Source: Streptomyces sp. SJL17-4
Lineage (GTDB): Bacteria; Actinomycetota; Actinomycetes; Streptomycetales; Streptomycetaceae
NCBI RefSeq assembly: GCF_036826855.1
Contig: NZ_CP104578.1
Location: forward strand, 1,364,001-1,428,000
Reading direction: 5' to 3'
DNA length: 64,000 nt
Position 1 is the first letter of the stretch. Each line of letters starts with the position of its first letter. The notes under the pieces are model-generated. The model did not search any database. It was not told the origin of the DNA and worked only from the letters and a program-made list of their open reading frames with translations. Below are positions 34,466-41,357 of the stretch, piece after piece. Made by a program: the position numbers and the translations under genes.

Positions 34466-35842
34466 ATGACGGCGCCGAACGCCCACCCCTCCCCCTCCGA
34501 GGAGCCCGAGGGGGCCACAGAGGCCGACCGCTTGCGGGATCTCCTGCGTACACCCGCATACAGCAAGCTCTTGGTCTTCAGCGCTCTCATCGGCGTCCCG
34601 ATCTCCCTGGCGGCCTTCTGGTTCCTCGTCGGCCTGCACGAGCTGGAGCACGTGATGTGGGCGGACGTGCCGAAGGCACTCGGCTGGGACACTCCGCCGG
34701 CCTGGTGGCCGCTCCCGCTGCTCGCCGTCGCGGGCGTCGTCGTGGGGCTGGTGGTGACCCATCTGCCCGGCGCGGGCGGTCACGTCCCGGCGTACGGCCT
34801 GCACGCAGGAGGTCCCTCGGCGGCTGCCCTGCCAGGGGTGGTCATCGCCGCGGCCGCGAGCCTGCCGCTCGGTGCCGCCCTCGGCCCGGAGGCGCCCCTG
34901 ATCGCACTCGGCGGTGGTCTGGCCCTGCTCTTCCGGCGTCTCGTCCGCGCCCCGGCCACCCCACAGAGCACCGCACTGCTGGGTGCGGCCGGCGCGGCCG
35001 CGGCCATCGCCGCCATCTTCGGAAATCCGCTCATCGCCGCGGTGCTTCTGATCGAAGTGGCGGGCGTGGGCGGTCCACAGTTGTTCGTCGTCATGCTTCC
35101 CGCGCTGCTGTCCAGTGGTGTGGGAGCGGTGGTGTTCACGGGCTTCGGACGCTGGACCGGCCTCGAGACGGGCAGTCTCACCGTCCACTTCCCCACCGCT
35201 CCCCCACGCCTGGACACCGGCGACGTGGTGTGGTCGATCGTGCTGGCGGCAGGCGTGGGCGCGCTGGTGCACCTGATGATCATCGGCGGCCGGCTGACCG
35301 CCGCTTTCGTGTCGGCCTCTCCCCTCGTCAGGACCATGATCTCCGCGGTCGCCGCCGGGGGTTGCGCCGCCCTTTACGCGCTCGTCACGGGCCGTTCCCC
35401 GGCCGAGGTCGCCTCGTCCGGCCAGGCCACGCTGGCCGGACTCGCTTCGGATCCACATGCCTGGGGCGTGGGCGCCCTACTGGCCGTCCTCCTGTTCAAA
35501 GCCGCCGCGTACACCCTGTGCCTGGGCAGCCTCCGCGGCGGGCTGGTGTTCCCCGTTCTCTTCCTGGGCGCGGCGGCAGGCGTGCTGCTCGCACCGCTGC
35601 CTGGCCTCGGGGTGATCCCCGGCGCTGCCGCGGGCATGGCCGCGGCAGCCGCAGCCGCCCTGCGGCTTCCGGTCAGCAGCGTGGCCCTGGTGGTCCTGGT
35701 ACTCGGGAACGCCGAGACGATCCCCGTCGTGATCTTGGCGGCCGTGACGGCCTTCGTCACCGCCGAACTGCTTCCGCCGGGCCCTTCGGCCGCGACGCGC
35801 CGCCCGCGCGAGAAGAGTGCGGGCGGCGGTGTGAGGGCCTGA
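34466..35842 (+). CDS. ClC-family chloride channel/transporter
   Basis: 458 residues, ATG start. The ClC core is recognisable: PGAGGHVPAYGLH in place of the first selectivity loop, LGAALGPEAPLIALGGG (the GxGPEAP-like loop with the gating Glu), IFGNPLIAAVLLIEV, and GGLVFPVLFLGAAAG near the C-terminus. About 10-11 membrane helices and no CBS domains. It moves Cl- or a similar anion, probably coupled to protons because the gating Glu is present. It lies 34 bp after the K+-channel-like gene on the same strand. Confidence 0.9.
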   Translation: MTAPNAHPSPSEEPEGATEADRLRDLLRTPAYSKLLVFSALIGVPISLAAFWFLVGLHELEHVMWADVPKALGWDTPPAWWPLPLLAVAGVVVGLVVTHLPGAGGHVPAYGLHAGGPSAAALPGVVIAAAASLPLGAALGPEAPLIALGGGLALLFRRLVRAPATPQSTALLGAAGAAAAIAAIFGNPLIAAVLLIEVAGVGGPQLFVVMLPALLSSGVGAVVFTGFGRWTGLETGSLTVHFPTAPPRLDTGDVVWSIVLAAGVGALVHLMIIGGRLTAAFVSASPLVRTMISAVAAGGCAALYALVTGRSPAEVASSGQATLAGLASDPHAWGVGALLAVLLFKAAAYTLCLGSLRGGLVFPVLFLGAAAGVLLAPLPGLGVIPGAAAGMAAAAAAALRLPVSSVALVVLVLGNAETIPVVILAAVTAFVTAELLPPGPSAATRRPREKSAGGGVRA

Positions 35843-35854
35843 TCCCCCGGACGT

Positions 35855-36148
35855 TCAGGATTCGAGGATGCGGCGCTTCTGGTCCTCGAACTCGGCTTCG
35901 GTGAGCACCCCTTGCTCCTTGAGCTGACCGAGCTCCTTCAACTGAGCGATCTTCGTTTCCATCGACGGTGCGGCTGCGGGTGCGGGTTCCGGAGCGCTGC
36001 GGGCCTGTGGTGCCGGCGCCGCGGCGGGCTGCCCGTAATCCTGTTGCGCCCATCGGCCGGCCTGACGGCGCGACACCCGGTTGGAGACGGCGGTGGCGGT
36101 ACCGGAGATGACTGCGGTGCGGGCGACCCCGCGGAGTAGACCAGGCAT
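35855..36148 (-). CDS. Small SHOCT-domain protein
   Basis: 97 residues from the ATG at 36148, with AAGGA eight bases upstream; an ATG at 36166 lacks a ribosome site. The N-terminus is basic (GVARTAVISGTATAVSNRVS), the middle is Ala/Pro-rich, and the C-terminus is a SHOCT motif (QLKELGQLKEQGVLTEAEF then EDQKRRILES). SHOCT domains are short helical hairpins linked to oligomerisation or membrane association. It lies 35 bp after the DUF6325 gene, and the two likely form an operon. Confidence 0.85.
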   Translation of the reverse strand: MPGLLRGVARTAVISGTATAVSNRVSRRQAGRWAQQDYGQPAAAPAPQARSAPEPAPAAAPSMETKIAQLKELGQLKEQGVLTEAEFEDQKRRILES

Positions 36149-36183
36149 GACAGGTGTCCTTGTCATCGGGCGGGCGTCGGCCG

Positions 36184-36636
36184 CTAGGAGGCGGACTGGG
36201 TCTCGGCGGCTTCCAGAGTCGCCAGGAGTTCCTCGGCAGGGATCCTTCCGTTGGCCACCATCCGGGCTCCGCTGCGACGCAGGGCCGCCGCCAGCGGTGC
36301 GGCCCACACGTTCTCGTACACGATGACGCCCGCGGAGTTGCCCGGTTCGAGGACGGCGGCGGCCTCTTGGAGGTCGTCCTCGCCGAGCAAGCCGGAGGAG
36401 GCCCCCTCGAACACGGCCAAGTCGAGTTCCCCGTCGCCGTCCATGTCGGCGAGTTTGAGCGCTCTGACCGATCCGTCTTCGTCTTTGCGGACGAAGGAGA
36501 GGTCGAGGACACGGATGATGTGCCGGTCGACGAGGTCGAGCAGGAGAGGCAGGCCTTCGCCGGTCATGCGATTACCAGGGAACTCCAGGATCAGGTAATC
36601 GACAGGTCCCATCTCAGAGAATTCATCGACGCTCAT
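36184..36636 (-). CDS. DUF6325-family protein
   Basis: 150 residues from the ATG at 36636, preceded six bases upstream by AGGAG. It begins MSVDEFSEMGPVDYLILEFPG and contains LLLDLVDRHIIRVLDLSFV, LADMDGDGELDLAVFEG, and VIVYENVWAAPLAAALRRSG. This matches a conserved actinobacterial family paired with SHOCT proteins, with resemblance to the DUF1269 fold. Its function is unknown; relatives are associated with envelope or stress genes. No membrane helix is evident. Confidence 0.85.
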   Translation of the reverse strand: MSVDEFSEMGPVDYLILEFPGNRMTGEGLPLLLDLVDRHIIRVLDLSFVRKDEDGSVRALKLADMDGDGELDLAVFEGASSGLLGEDDLQEAAAVLEPGNSAGVIVYENVWAAPLAAALRRSGARMVANGRIPAEELLATLEAAETQSAS

Positions 36637-36839
36637 ACCGACTCCTCGCCTGGTGGCCTTCACTTCGGATGGAGCGACAGGCGCGTCCCGGCCCACCGCG
36701 CTCGTTACCGCCTTCAATTCCAACACCGCAGGACCCCGCACGCACCTTCGCGGCGGCTGTCGGCCACGGCTGTGGACGTGGCCGAGACCGGCGCACATCC
36801 TCGATTACGGCACCGCGAACATGGAACTCGCGCTCCGTG

Positions 36840-37289
36840 GACTGGAGCTCAAGACTCTCGACCGTCAAGAACACCATCGCCGTCCTCGTACGCGTCATGG
36901 AGCAGGCAGTACGCGATGGCCTGACCAAGGTCAACCCGGCCCGGGTCAGCGGCTGGCAGCGTCAGTACCAGCACGTCCGCCGGCAGACCACCCCCGCCCG
37001 CGGCGGACTCGTCGACAAGGCCACGAAAGGCAAGCGCGCCCGCAAGGTGCCCCTCATCGAAGACGTACGACCTGCTCGCGGCCGGTGACAGCCCGGACGC
37101 CCGGCTCTTCTTCGGCCCTCGTGGCGGATCCTGCGCAAGATCGCCGGGCACGGCTCGCTGACCACCACCCAGCGCTACCTACACCCCGACGCAGACCAGA
37201 TCACCGCAGCCGGTGCCGCGCTCTCCGCGCACCTCATGGTGCTCCGTGCACCTCGTTCGCTGCCTGTCACGGCAGTCACCGCCGTCTGA
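36840..37289 (+). pseudogene. Decayed tyrosine recombinase (integrase) remnant
   Basis: Two frames preserve integrase pieces. Up to about 37085, LSTVKNTIAVLVRVMEQAVR and DGLTKVNPARV resemble the core-binding helices, and KGKRARKVPLIEDVRP the start of the catalytic domain. In another frame to the TGA at 37287-37289, ILRKIAGHGSLTTTQRYLHP keeps the LGH-like His and the catalytic Tyr context, followed by DQITAAGAALSAHL. The stretch that should hold the central HxxR box is missing between LFFGPRGG and ILRKIAGH. It points toward the 3' end of tRNA-Pro 100 bp away, the classical position for an integrase at its attachment site. It is not functional. Confidence 0.8.
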
Positions 37290-37333
37290 CCCCGGCGACC
37301 ACCTTGGCCCCCAACTGGTCCCCAAAAACGATC

Positions 37334-37367
37334 AGGGGCCGTATCGGATGCTTCCGATACGGCCCCT
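37334..37367 (-). terminator. Perfect hairpin downstream of tRNA-Pro
   Basis: AGGGGCCGTATCGG and its exact complement form a 14-bp stem, 15 bp if the A48/T53 pair is counted, around the loop TGCT. It lies 20 bp beyond the 3' end of the leftward tRNA gene and probably terminates its transcript. It also ends the integrase relic from the other side. Confidence 0.8.
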
Positions 37368-37387
37368 TGACCCACGACTTCGAAAAG

Positions 37388-37461
<74 letters not shown>

Positions 37462-38062
37462 TTGCCCGTCTGACCTGGGGTTTCCCTCGGCCGGACGCGC
37501 ATGAGAACAATACCGCACTTTCCCCGGTGCTCACGAACCCTTTCCGGCGCCCCAAGGCGGGCGCACGTGAGGAGTGGGACGATCACTCTCCGTGACCAGC
37601 CTGTGCACCGACCTGCACACCGAGGGGTGCCCCCACGCGCCTCCGGAGGGACGTGCGAGCGGCGCCCCGAGGGGCCGAGGGGCGTGCCACCCCGCGTGCC
37701 ACCTGGACAGGGAGAAGAGCGGAAGGCTTCCGGAATGTCGCTTCTTTGGGGATGAAGGTGCTCATGTGGCGAGGAAGGCGCTCTCATGGCCATATGCCCG
37801 TGGCTTGGTTGCCCATGGCACGTGGCAGAAAGATGACCCCCCGGAATGTCCGGCGGATCGGGCCCAGCAGGCCAAGACCACACGAAACACAGTCCGTTTC
37901 GATCGTCAACCGTTCGGGTTTCGGACAAAAATCGTGGCGATATTGATCCCTCCCAGAAAGATCAACACCATGAAGTGGTCGGCCTGTTCGGGACGGGACC
38001 ACTGCCGATGCACCACCTGACCGGAGAACCGGTCAGGCGATTCGCAGGGGAGAGGCACTCGC
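37462..38062. other. 601-bp region without a convincing gene
   Basis: It lies upstream of both the leftward tRNA gene and the rightward acyl-CoA dehydrogenase gene, so it should hold their promoters. TATTGT near 37510 on the minus strand is a possible tRNA -10. Between about 37880 and 37970 the sequence is unusually AT-rich (GTTTCGATCG, GACAAAAATCG, GATATTGATCCC), compatible with a promoter for the dehydrogenase. Open frames here lack ribosome sites and recognisable products. It may be leftover element DNA. Confidence 0.4.
38016..38037. promoter_or_regulatory. Inverted repeat before the acyl-CoA dehydrogenase gene
   Basis: CCTGACCGG-AGAA-CCGGTCAGG is a perfect 9-bp inverted repeat ending 25 bp before the ATG and next to the ribosome site GGGGAGAGG. 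It could be a protein-binding operator or an RNA hairpin that controls translation. Confidence 0.4.
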
Positions 38063-39271
38063 ATGGACAGCTACTTCAGCAGTCGCCTGCATCATCGGCT
38101 CAGGGAGACGGTCCGCGACTTCGCAGAGCGTGAGGTTCGGCCGCTGATATCCGAGATGGAAGAGTCCCGTACGGTGCACCACGAGCTGTCCCGGCTGATC
38201 GCCGAACAGGGCTGGCTGGGAGCCACGATCAGCCAGGAATACGGCGGCATGGGCGCCGGCCACCTGGCCAAAACCATCATCATCGAGGAGCTCTCCCGGG
38301 TCAGCGGCGCCATGGGCGCCATGGTCCAGGCCTCCCAGCTGGGCACGGCCAAGATCGTCCACTTCGGCAGCGACGAGCAGCGCAAGACCTGGCTGCCGGC
38401 GATCGCCGCGGGCGAGTGCCTGCCGACCATCGCGGTCACCGAGCCCGAGTCCGGTGGACATGTCCTCGGCATGAGCGCCAGCGCGGTACGGGACGGCGAC
38501 GACTACATCCTCAACGGCAGCAAGGTCTACGTCGGCAACAGCCACGTCGGCGATCTGCACGGAGTCGTGGTCAGGACCGGTCCCGGTTCGAAGGGTCTCA
38601 CCGCGTTCCTGGTCGAATCCGATCGCCCGGGGTTCAGGACCGGCCCACAGCAGGAGGCCATGGGCCTGCACGGCTTCAGCTTCGGCGAGCTGATCTTCGA
38701 GAACTGCCGGGTTCCGGCCGCCAACCGCCTCGGCGACGAGGGCGACGGCCTCTCCGTCGCGTACTCCTCCAGCGTCCTGTACGGCCGGGCCAACCTCACC
38801 GCCGTCTCGCTCGGCATCCACCAGGCGATCCTGGAGGAGACCACCCGCTTCGCCTCCGAGCGCATCCGGTACGGCAAGCCGCTCCACGACCTCCCCACGG
38901 TCAAGCTCAAGCTGGGCCAGATGCAGTCCCGCCTCATGACCGCCCGGCTCGCCGCGTACCACGCCGTGCACCTGCTCGACCAGGGACTTTCCTGCGACAC
39001 CGAGCTGATGAACGCCAAGCTCGTCAATGTCGAGTCGGCGATCGACTCCGGTCGCAACGCGATGGAGATCCACGCCGCCGCCGGTCTCTTCACGGACCGC
39101 GCCATCGAGCGGTACCTCCGTGACGCGCATCACATCTTCGCCCCGGCCGGCACCTCCGACATCCAGCTCCTGCGGCTGGCGGAGGTCGCCCTCGGCCAGG
39201 ACAAGGGCAGTTGGTCGGAGCGGCTCTCCGAGCTGGTCCGCACACCGGATCTCGAGCCCGTCCACGCCTGA
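38063..39271 (+). CDS. Acyl-CoA dehydrogenase
   Basis: 402 residues, ATG eight bases after a GGGGAGAGG ribosome site. The N-terminal helical domain (LRETVRDFAEREVRPLI), the FAD-contacting TIAVTEPESGGHVLGMSA and the C-terminal RYGKPLHDLPTVKLKLG and AGLFTDRAIERYLRDAHH are typical. At the place where most family members have the catalytic Glu (E in xEGT), this one reads FAPAGTSDIQ with Ala362. The base may lie elsewhere, as in isovaleryl- or long-chain types, or the reaction may differ. It stands alone between the tRNA and a strong bidirectional terminator. Confidence 0.93.
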   Translation: MDSYFSSRLHHRLRETVRDFAEREVRPLISEMEESRTVHHELSRLIAEQGWLGATISQEYGGMGAGHLAKTIIIEELSRVSGAMGAMVQASQLGTAKIVHFGSDEQRKTWLPAIAAGECLPTIAVTEPESGGHVLGMSASAVRDGDDYILNGSKVYVGNSHVGDLHGVVVRTGPGSKGLTAFLVESDRPGFRTGPQQEAMGLHGFSFGELIFENCRVPAANRLGDEGDGLSVAYSSSVLYGRANLTAVSLGIHQAILEETTRFASERIRYGKPLHDLPTVKLKLGQMQSRLMTARLAAYHAVHLLDQGLSCDTELMNAKLVNVESAIDSGRNAMEIHAAAGLFTDRAIERYLRDAHHIFAPAGTSDIQLLRLAEVALGQDKGSWSERLSELVRTPDLEPVHA

Positions 39272-39303
39272 CGTCCGGGCTCACCCCTGCGAGCCCCACG
39301 TCC

Positions 39304-39359
39304 CGACATGCCGGGAGCCCCGGTACGGCCGTCGCCGTACCGGGGCTCCCGGCATGTCG
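39304..39359. terminator. Long perfect hairpin between convergent genes
   Basis: A 25-bp perfect stem runs from CGACATGCCGGGAGCCCCGG inward, with a 6-base loop CCGTCG whose outer C and G can add one pair. It lies 32 bp after the acyl-CoA dehydrogenase stop and 14 bp before the stop of the convergent GAF gene, so it should terminate both. Confidence 0.85.
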
Positions 39360-39373
39360 TCACGGGGTGACGG

Positions 39374-39946
39374 TCAGAACATGCCGTCCTCACGACGGTT
39401 GATCTGCTCCATCAGCTCGGCCGCCATCGCCTTGATCGTCTCGAGCCCGGCACGCCCCCACGGCCGGACGTCGGTGTCGACCACGCAGATGGTGCCGAGC
39501 GCGACACCGGTGCGGTCTATCAGCGGCGCCCCCATGTAGGAGCGGATGCCGATCTCGTCCACGACCGGGTTCCCCGCGAAGCGCGGGTAGTCGCAGACGT
39601 CCTCCAGGACGAGCGCCTTGCGACGCACCACGACGTGCGGGCAGTAGCCGTGGTCGCGGGCCATGAAACGGCCCACGCCGCCGGCGCCGGCGGCGGCCGC
39701 GCCCAGGTCGCTGCCCGAGTGGGTGCCCTCGGGGGTGTGCAGCCCGGCGAAGAACTGCCGGTTCTCGTCGATGAAGTTGACCATCGAGAACGGGGCTCCG
39801 GTCACGTCCGCGAGCCGGTGGGCGAACTCGTCGAACGCCGGCTCCGGCCGCTCCCCCAGACCGAGTTCGCGCAGCCGCTGCACCCGGGCCGGCGCGTCCT
39901 TGTCAATGGGGGTCAGCAGGAGGTGACCGGTGGGGTCGTACGTCAT
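39374..39946 (-). CDS. GAF-domain protein, fifth gene of the conservon
   Basis: 190 residues from the ATG at 39946, overlapping the GTPase stop (ATGA). One GAF domain fills about residues 30-180: APFSMVNFIDENRQFFAGL, GYCPHVVVRRKALVLEDV, IRSYMGAPLIDRTGVALGTI, VVDTDVRPW. In other bacteria GAF domains bind small ligands or hemes. Here a role as an effector or signal input for the neighbouring GTPase is likely from the coupling. No output domain is attached. Confidence 0.88.
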   Translation of the reverse strand: MTYDPTGHLLLTPIDKDAPARVQRLRELGLGERPEPAFDEFAHRLADVTGAPFSMVNFIDENRQFFAGLHTPEGTHSGSDLGAAAAGAGGVGRFMARDHGYCPHVVVRRKALVLEDVCDYPRFAGNPVVDEIGIRSYMGAPLIDRTGVALGTICVVDTDVRPWGRAGLETIKAMAAELMEQINRREDGMF

Positions 39947-40566
39947 GGCGTGGCTCCGTAGCTCGGCACGGCGGCCGGGATGGTGGTGAGCAGATGCTGG
40001 ACGAGGGTCAGCAGGGTGCGGATGCCGGAGCTGGAGATCCGGGCGTCGCAGAGGACGACCGGTACCTCCGGCTTGAGGTCGAGCGCGGCCCGTACCTCGT
40101 CCGGCTCGTAGCGGAAGGAGCCGTCGAACTCGTTGACCGCCACGACGAACTGGATGCCTCGCCGTTCGAAGAAGTCCACGGCGGAGAAGCACTCCTGGAG
40201 CCGGCGGGTGTCGGCCAGGACGACCGCCCCGAGCGCGCCCTCGGAGAGTTCGTCCCACATGAACCAGAAGCGTTCCTGGCCGGGGGTGCCGAAGAGATAG
40301 AGGACGTGGCGGTCGTCGAGCGTGATGCGGCCGAAGTCCATGGCCACGGTGGTCGTGGTCTTGGACTCCACGCCCTCCAGGCTGTCGGTGGCGGCGCTGA
40401 CCGAGGTCAGCAGTTCTTCGGTGCTCAGCGGTTCGATCTCGCTGACCGCGCCCACGAGGGTCGTCTTGCCCACGCCGAAGCCGCCCGCCACCAGGATCTT
40501 GAGCGCGGTGGGGAACGGGTCGGTCGCGAAACTGTCGTGGCGCTCAGAGCCGTTGTCGTAGGCCAT
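39943..40566 (-). CDS. cvnD: Conservon small GTPase CvnD
   Basis: 207 residues. G1 is GGFGVGKTTLVGAV (residues ~28-41), the switch region has ESKTTTTVAMDFGRI, G3 is GTPGQERF, and the NKxD-like G4 is NEFD. These are the features of the MglA/Arf-like GTPases of Streptomyces conservons (PF03029 type). It should cycle between GTP and GDP states under control of the CvnB and CvnA proteins at the membrane. It overlaps the CvnC gene by 23 bp and the GAF gene by 4 bp, so all are coupled. Confidence 0.95.
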   Translation of the reverse strand: MAYDNGSERHDSFATDPFPTALKILVAGGFGVGKTTLVGAVSEIEPLSTEELLTSVSAATDSLEGVESKTTTTVAMDFGRITLDDRHVLYLFGTPGQERFWFMWDELSEGALGAVVLADTRRLQECFSAVDFFERRGIQFVVAVNEFDGSFRYEPDEVRAALDLKPEVPVVLCDARISSSGIRTLLTLVQHLLTTIPAAVPSYGATP

Positions 40567-40921
40567 CGAGCACTGCCTCCAGCAAGGAACGGTCGGTTGG
40601 GTTGGCGTGGAACCGGGGAGCGCGGGCGGTGAGCGCCCCGCAGTCCACGAGGTCGGAGAGCAGGACCTTGGTGACCACGGCGGGCAGCCGTAAGTGCGCC
40701 GCGATCTCGGCCACGGAGGTGGGTCCGCCGCACAGCCCGAGGGCCAGGCTGTGCTCCGGACCCATGTGGGCCTGGGGTGACGATCCGGTCGCCATCACCA
40801 TGGACAGCAGGTCCAGTGCGGTGGTCGGCTTGGTCCTGCCTCCGCTGACGGTGTACGGACGGATCAGCCGGCCGGCCGCGTCGTCGAGCCAGGGCCCTTC
40901 CTGGGGGGTCGTCACGTTCAC
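40544..40921 (-). CDS. cvnC: Conservon DUF742 protein CvnC
   Basis: 125 residues from a GTG at 40921 that overlaps the CvnB stop (GTGA). The DUF742 pattern is visible: RLIRPYTVSGGRTKP, then a winged-helix-like region with SVAEIAAHLRLPAVVTKVL and DLVDCGALTARAP. CvnC proteins are the third member of all conservons; a DNA- or protein-binding role is proposed but not settled. Confidence 0.93.
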   Translation of the reverse strand: MNVTTPQEGPWLDDAAGRLIRPYTVSGGRTKPTTALDLLSMVMATGSSPQAHMGPEHSLALGLCGGPTSVAEIAAHLRLPAVVTKVLLSDLVDCGALTARAPRFHANPTDRSLLEAVLDGLRQRL

Positions 40922-41352
40922 TGGCCGATGCCGCCCACCGCTCCGGCTGCCTGCCGGGCGGGGGTGACCAGGTACGGCCGGACGCTCTTGACGAGCATCG
41001 CCATCTCGTACCCGAGGACCGCGGCGTCCGCCTCGCGGCCGGCCAGCACCGCCAGGCAGGTGCCGGAACCCGCCGTGGACACGAACAGGAGGGTGGAGTC
41101 AAGTTCCACGACCACCTGCCGCACTTCGCCGCCGTCGCCGAACCGGGCGCCCGCGCTGCGGCCGAGGGAGTACAGGCCGGAGGCGAGGGCCGCCATGTGG
41201 TCGGCGGCGTCGGGGTCGAGGCCGTGGACGGATTTCACGAGGCCGTCGGAGGAGAGCAGAACGGCGTTGCGGGTGTACGGGACCCGCTGGACCAGTCCGC
41301 TCAGCAGCCAGTCGAGGTCCGAGGAATGGCCGGTCGGCACATTGCTCGCCAT
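40918..41352 (-). CDS. cvnB: Conservon roadblock/LC7 protein CvnB
   Basis: 144 residues. The roadblock/LC7 fold is indicated by DLDWLLSGLVQRVPYTRNAV, LLSSDGLVKSVHGLD and LFVSTAGSGTCLAVLAG. In related systems such proteins act on the partner GTPase as regulator or GAP (MglB-like). It starts 5 bp after the CvnA stop and overlaps CvnC by 4 bp. Confidence 0.94.
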   Translation of the reverse strand: MASNVPTGHSSDLDWLLSGLVQRVPYTRNAVLLSSDGLVKSVHGLDPDAADHMAALASGLYSLGRSAGARFGDGGEVRQVVVELDSTLLFVSTAGSGTCLAVLAGREADAAVLGYEMAMLVKSVRPYLVTPARQAAGAVGGIGQ

Positions 41353-41357
41353 GGTGT

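Noticed and set aside
37574..38020. A 148-codon open frame upstream of the acyl-CoA dehydrogenase
   Set aside because: No ribosome site, no recognisable motif, uneven codon use, and it runs through the AT-rich promoter-like segment.
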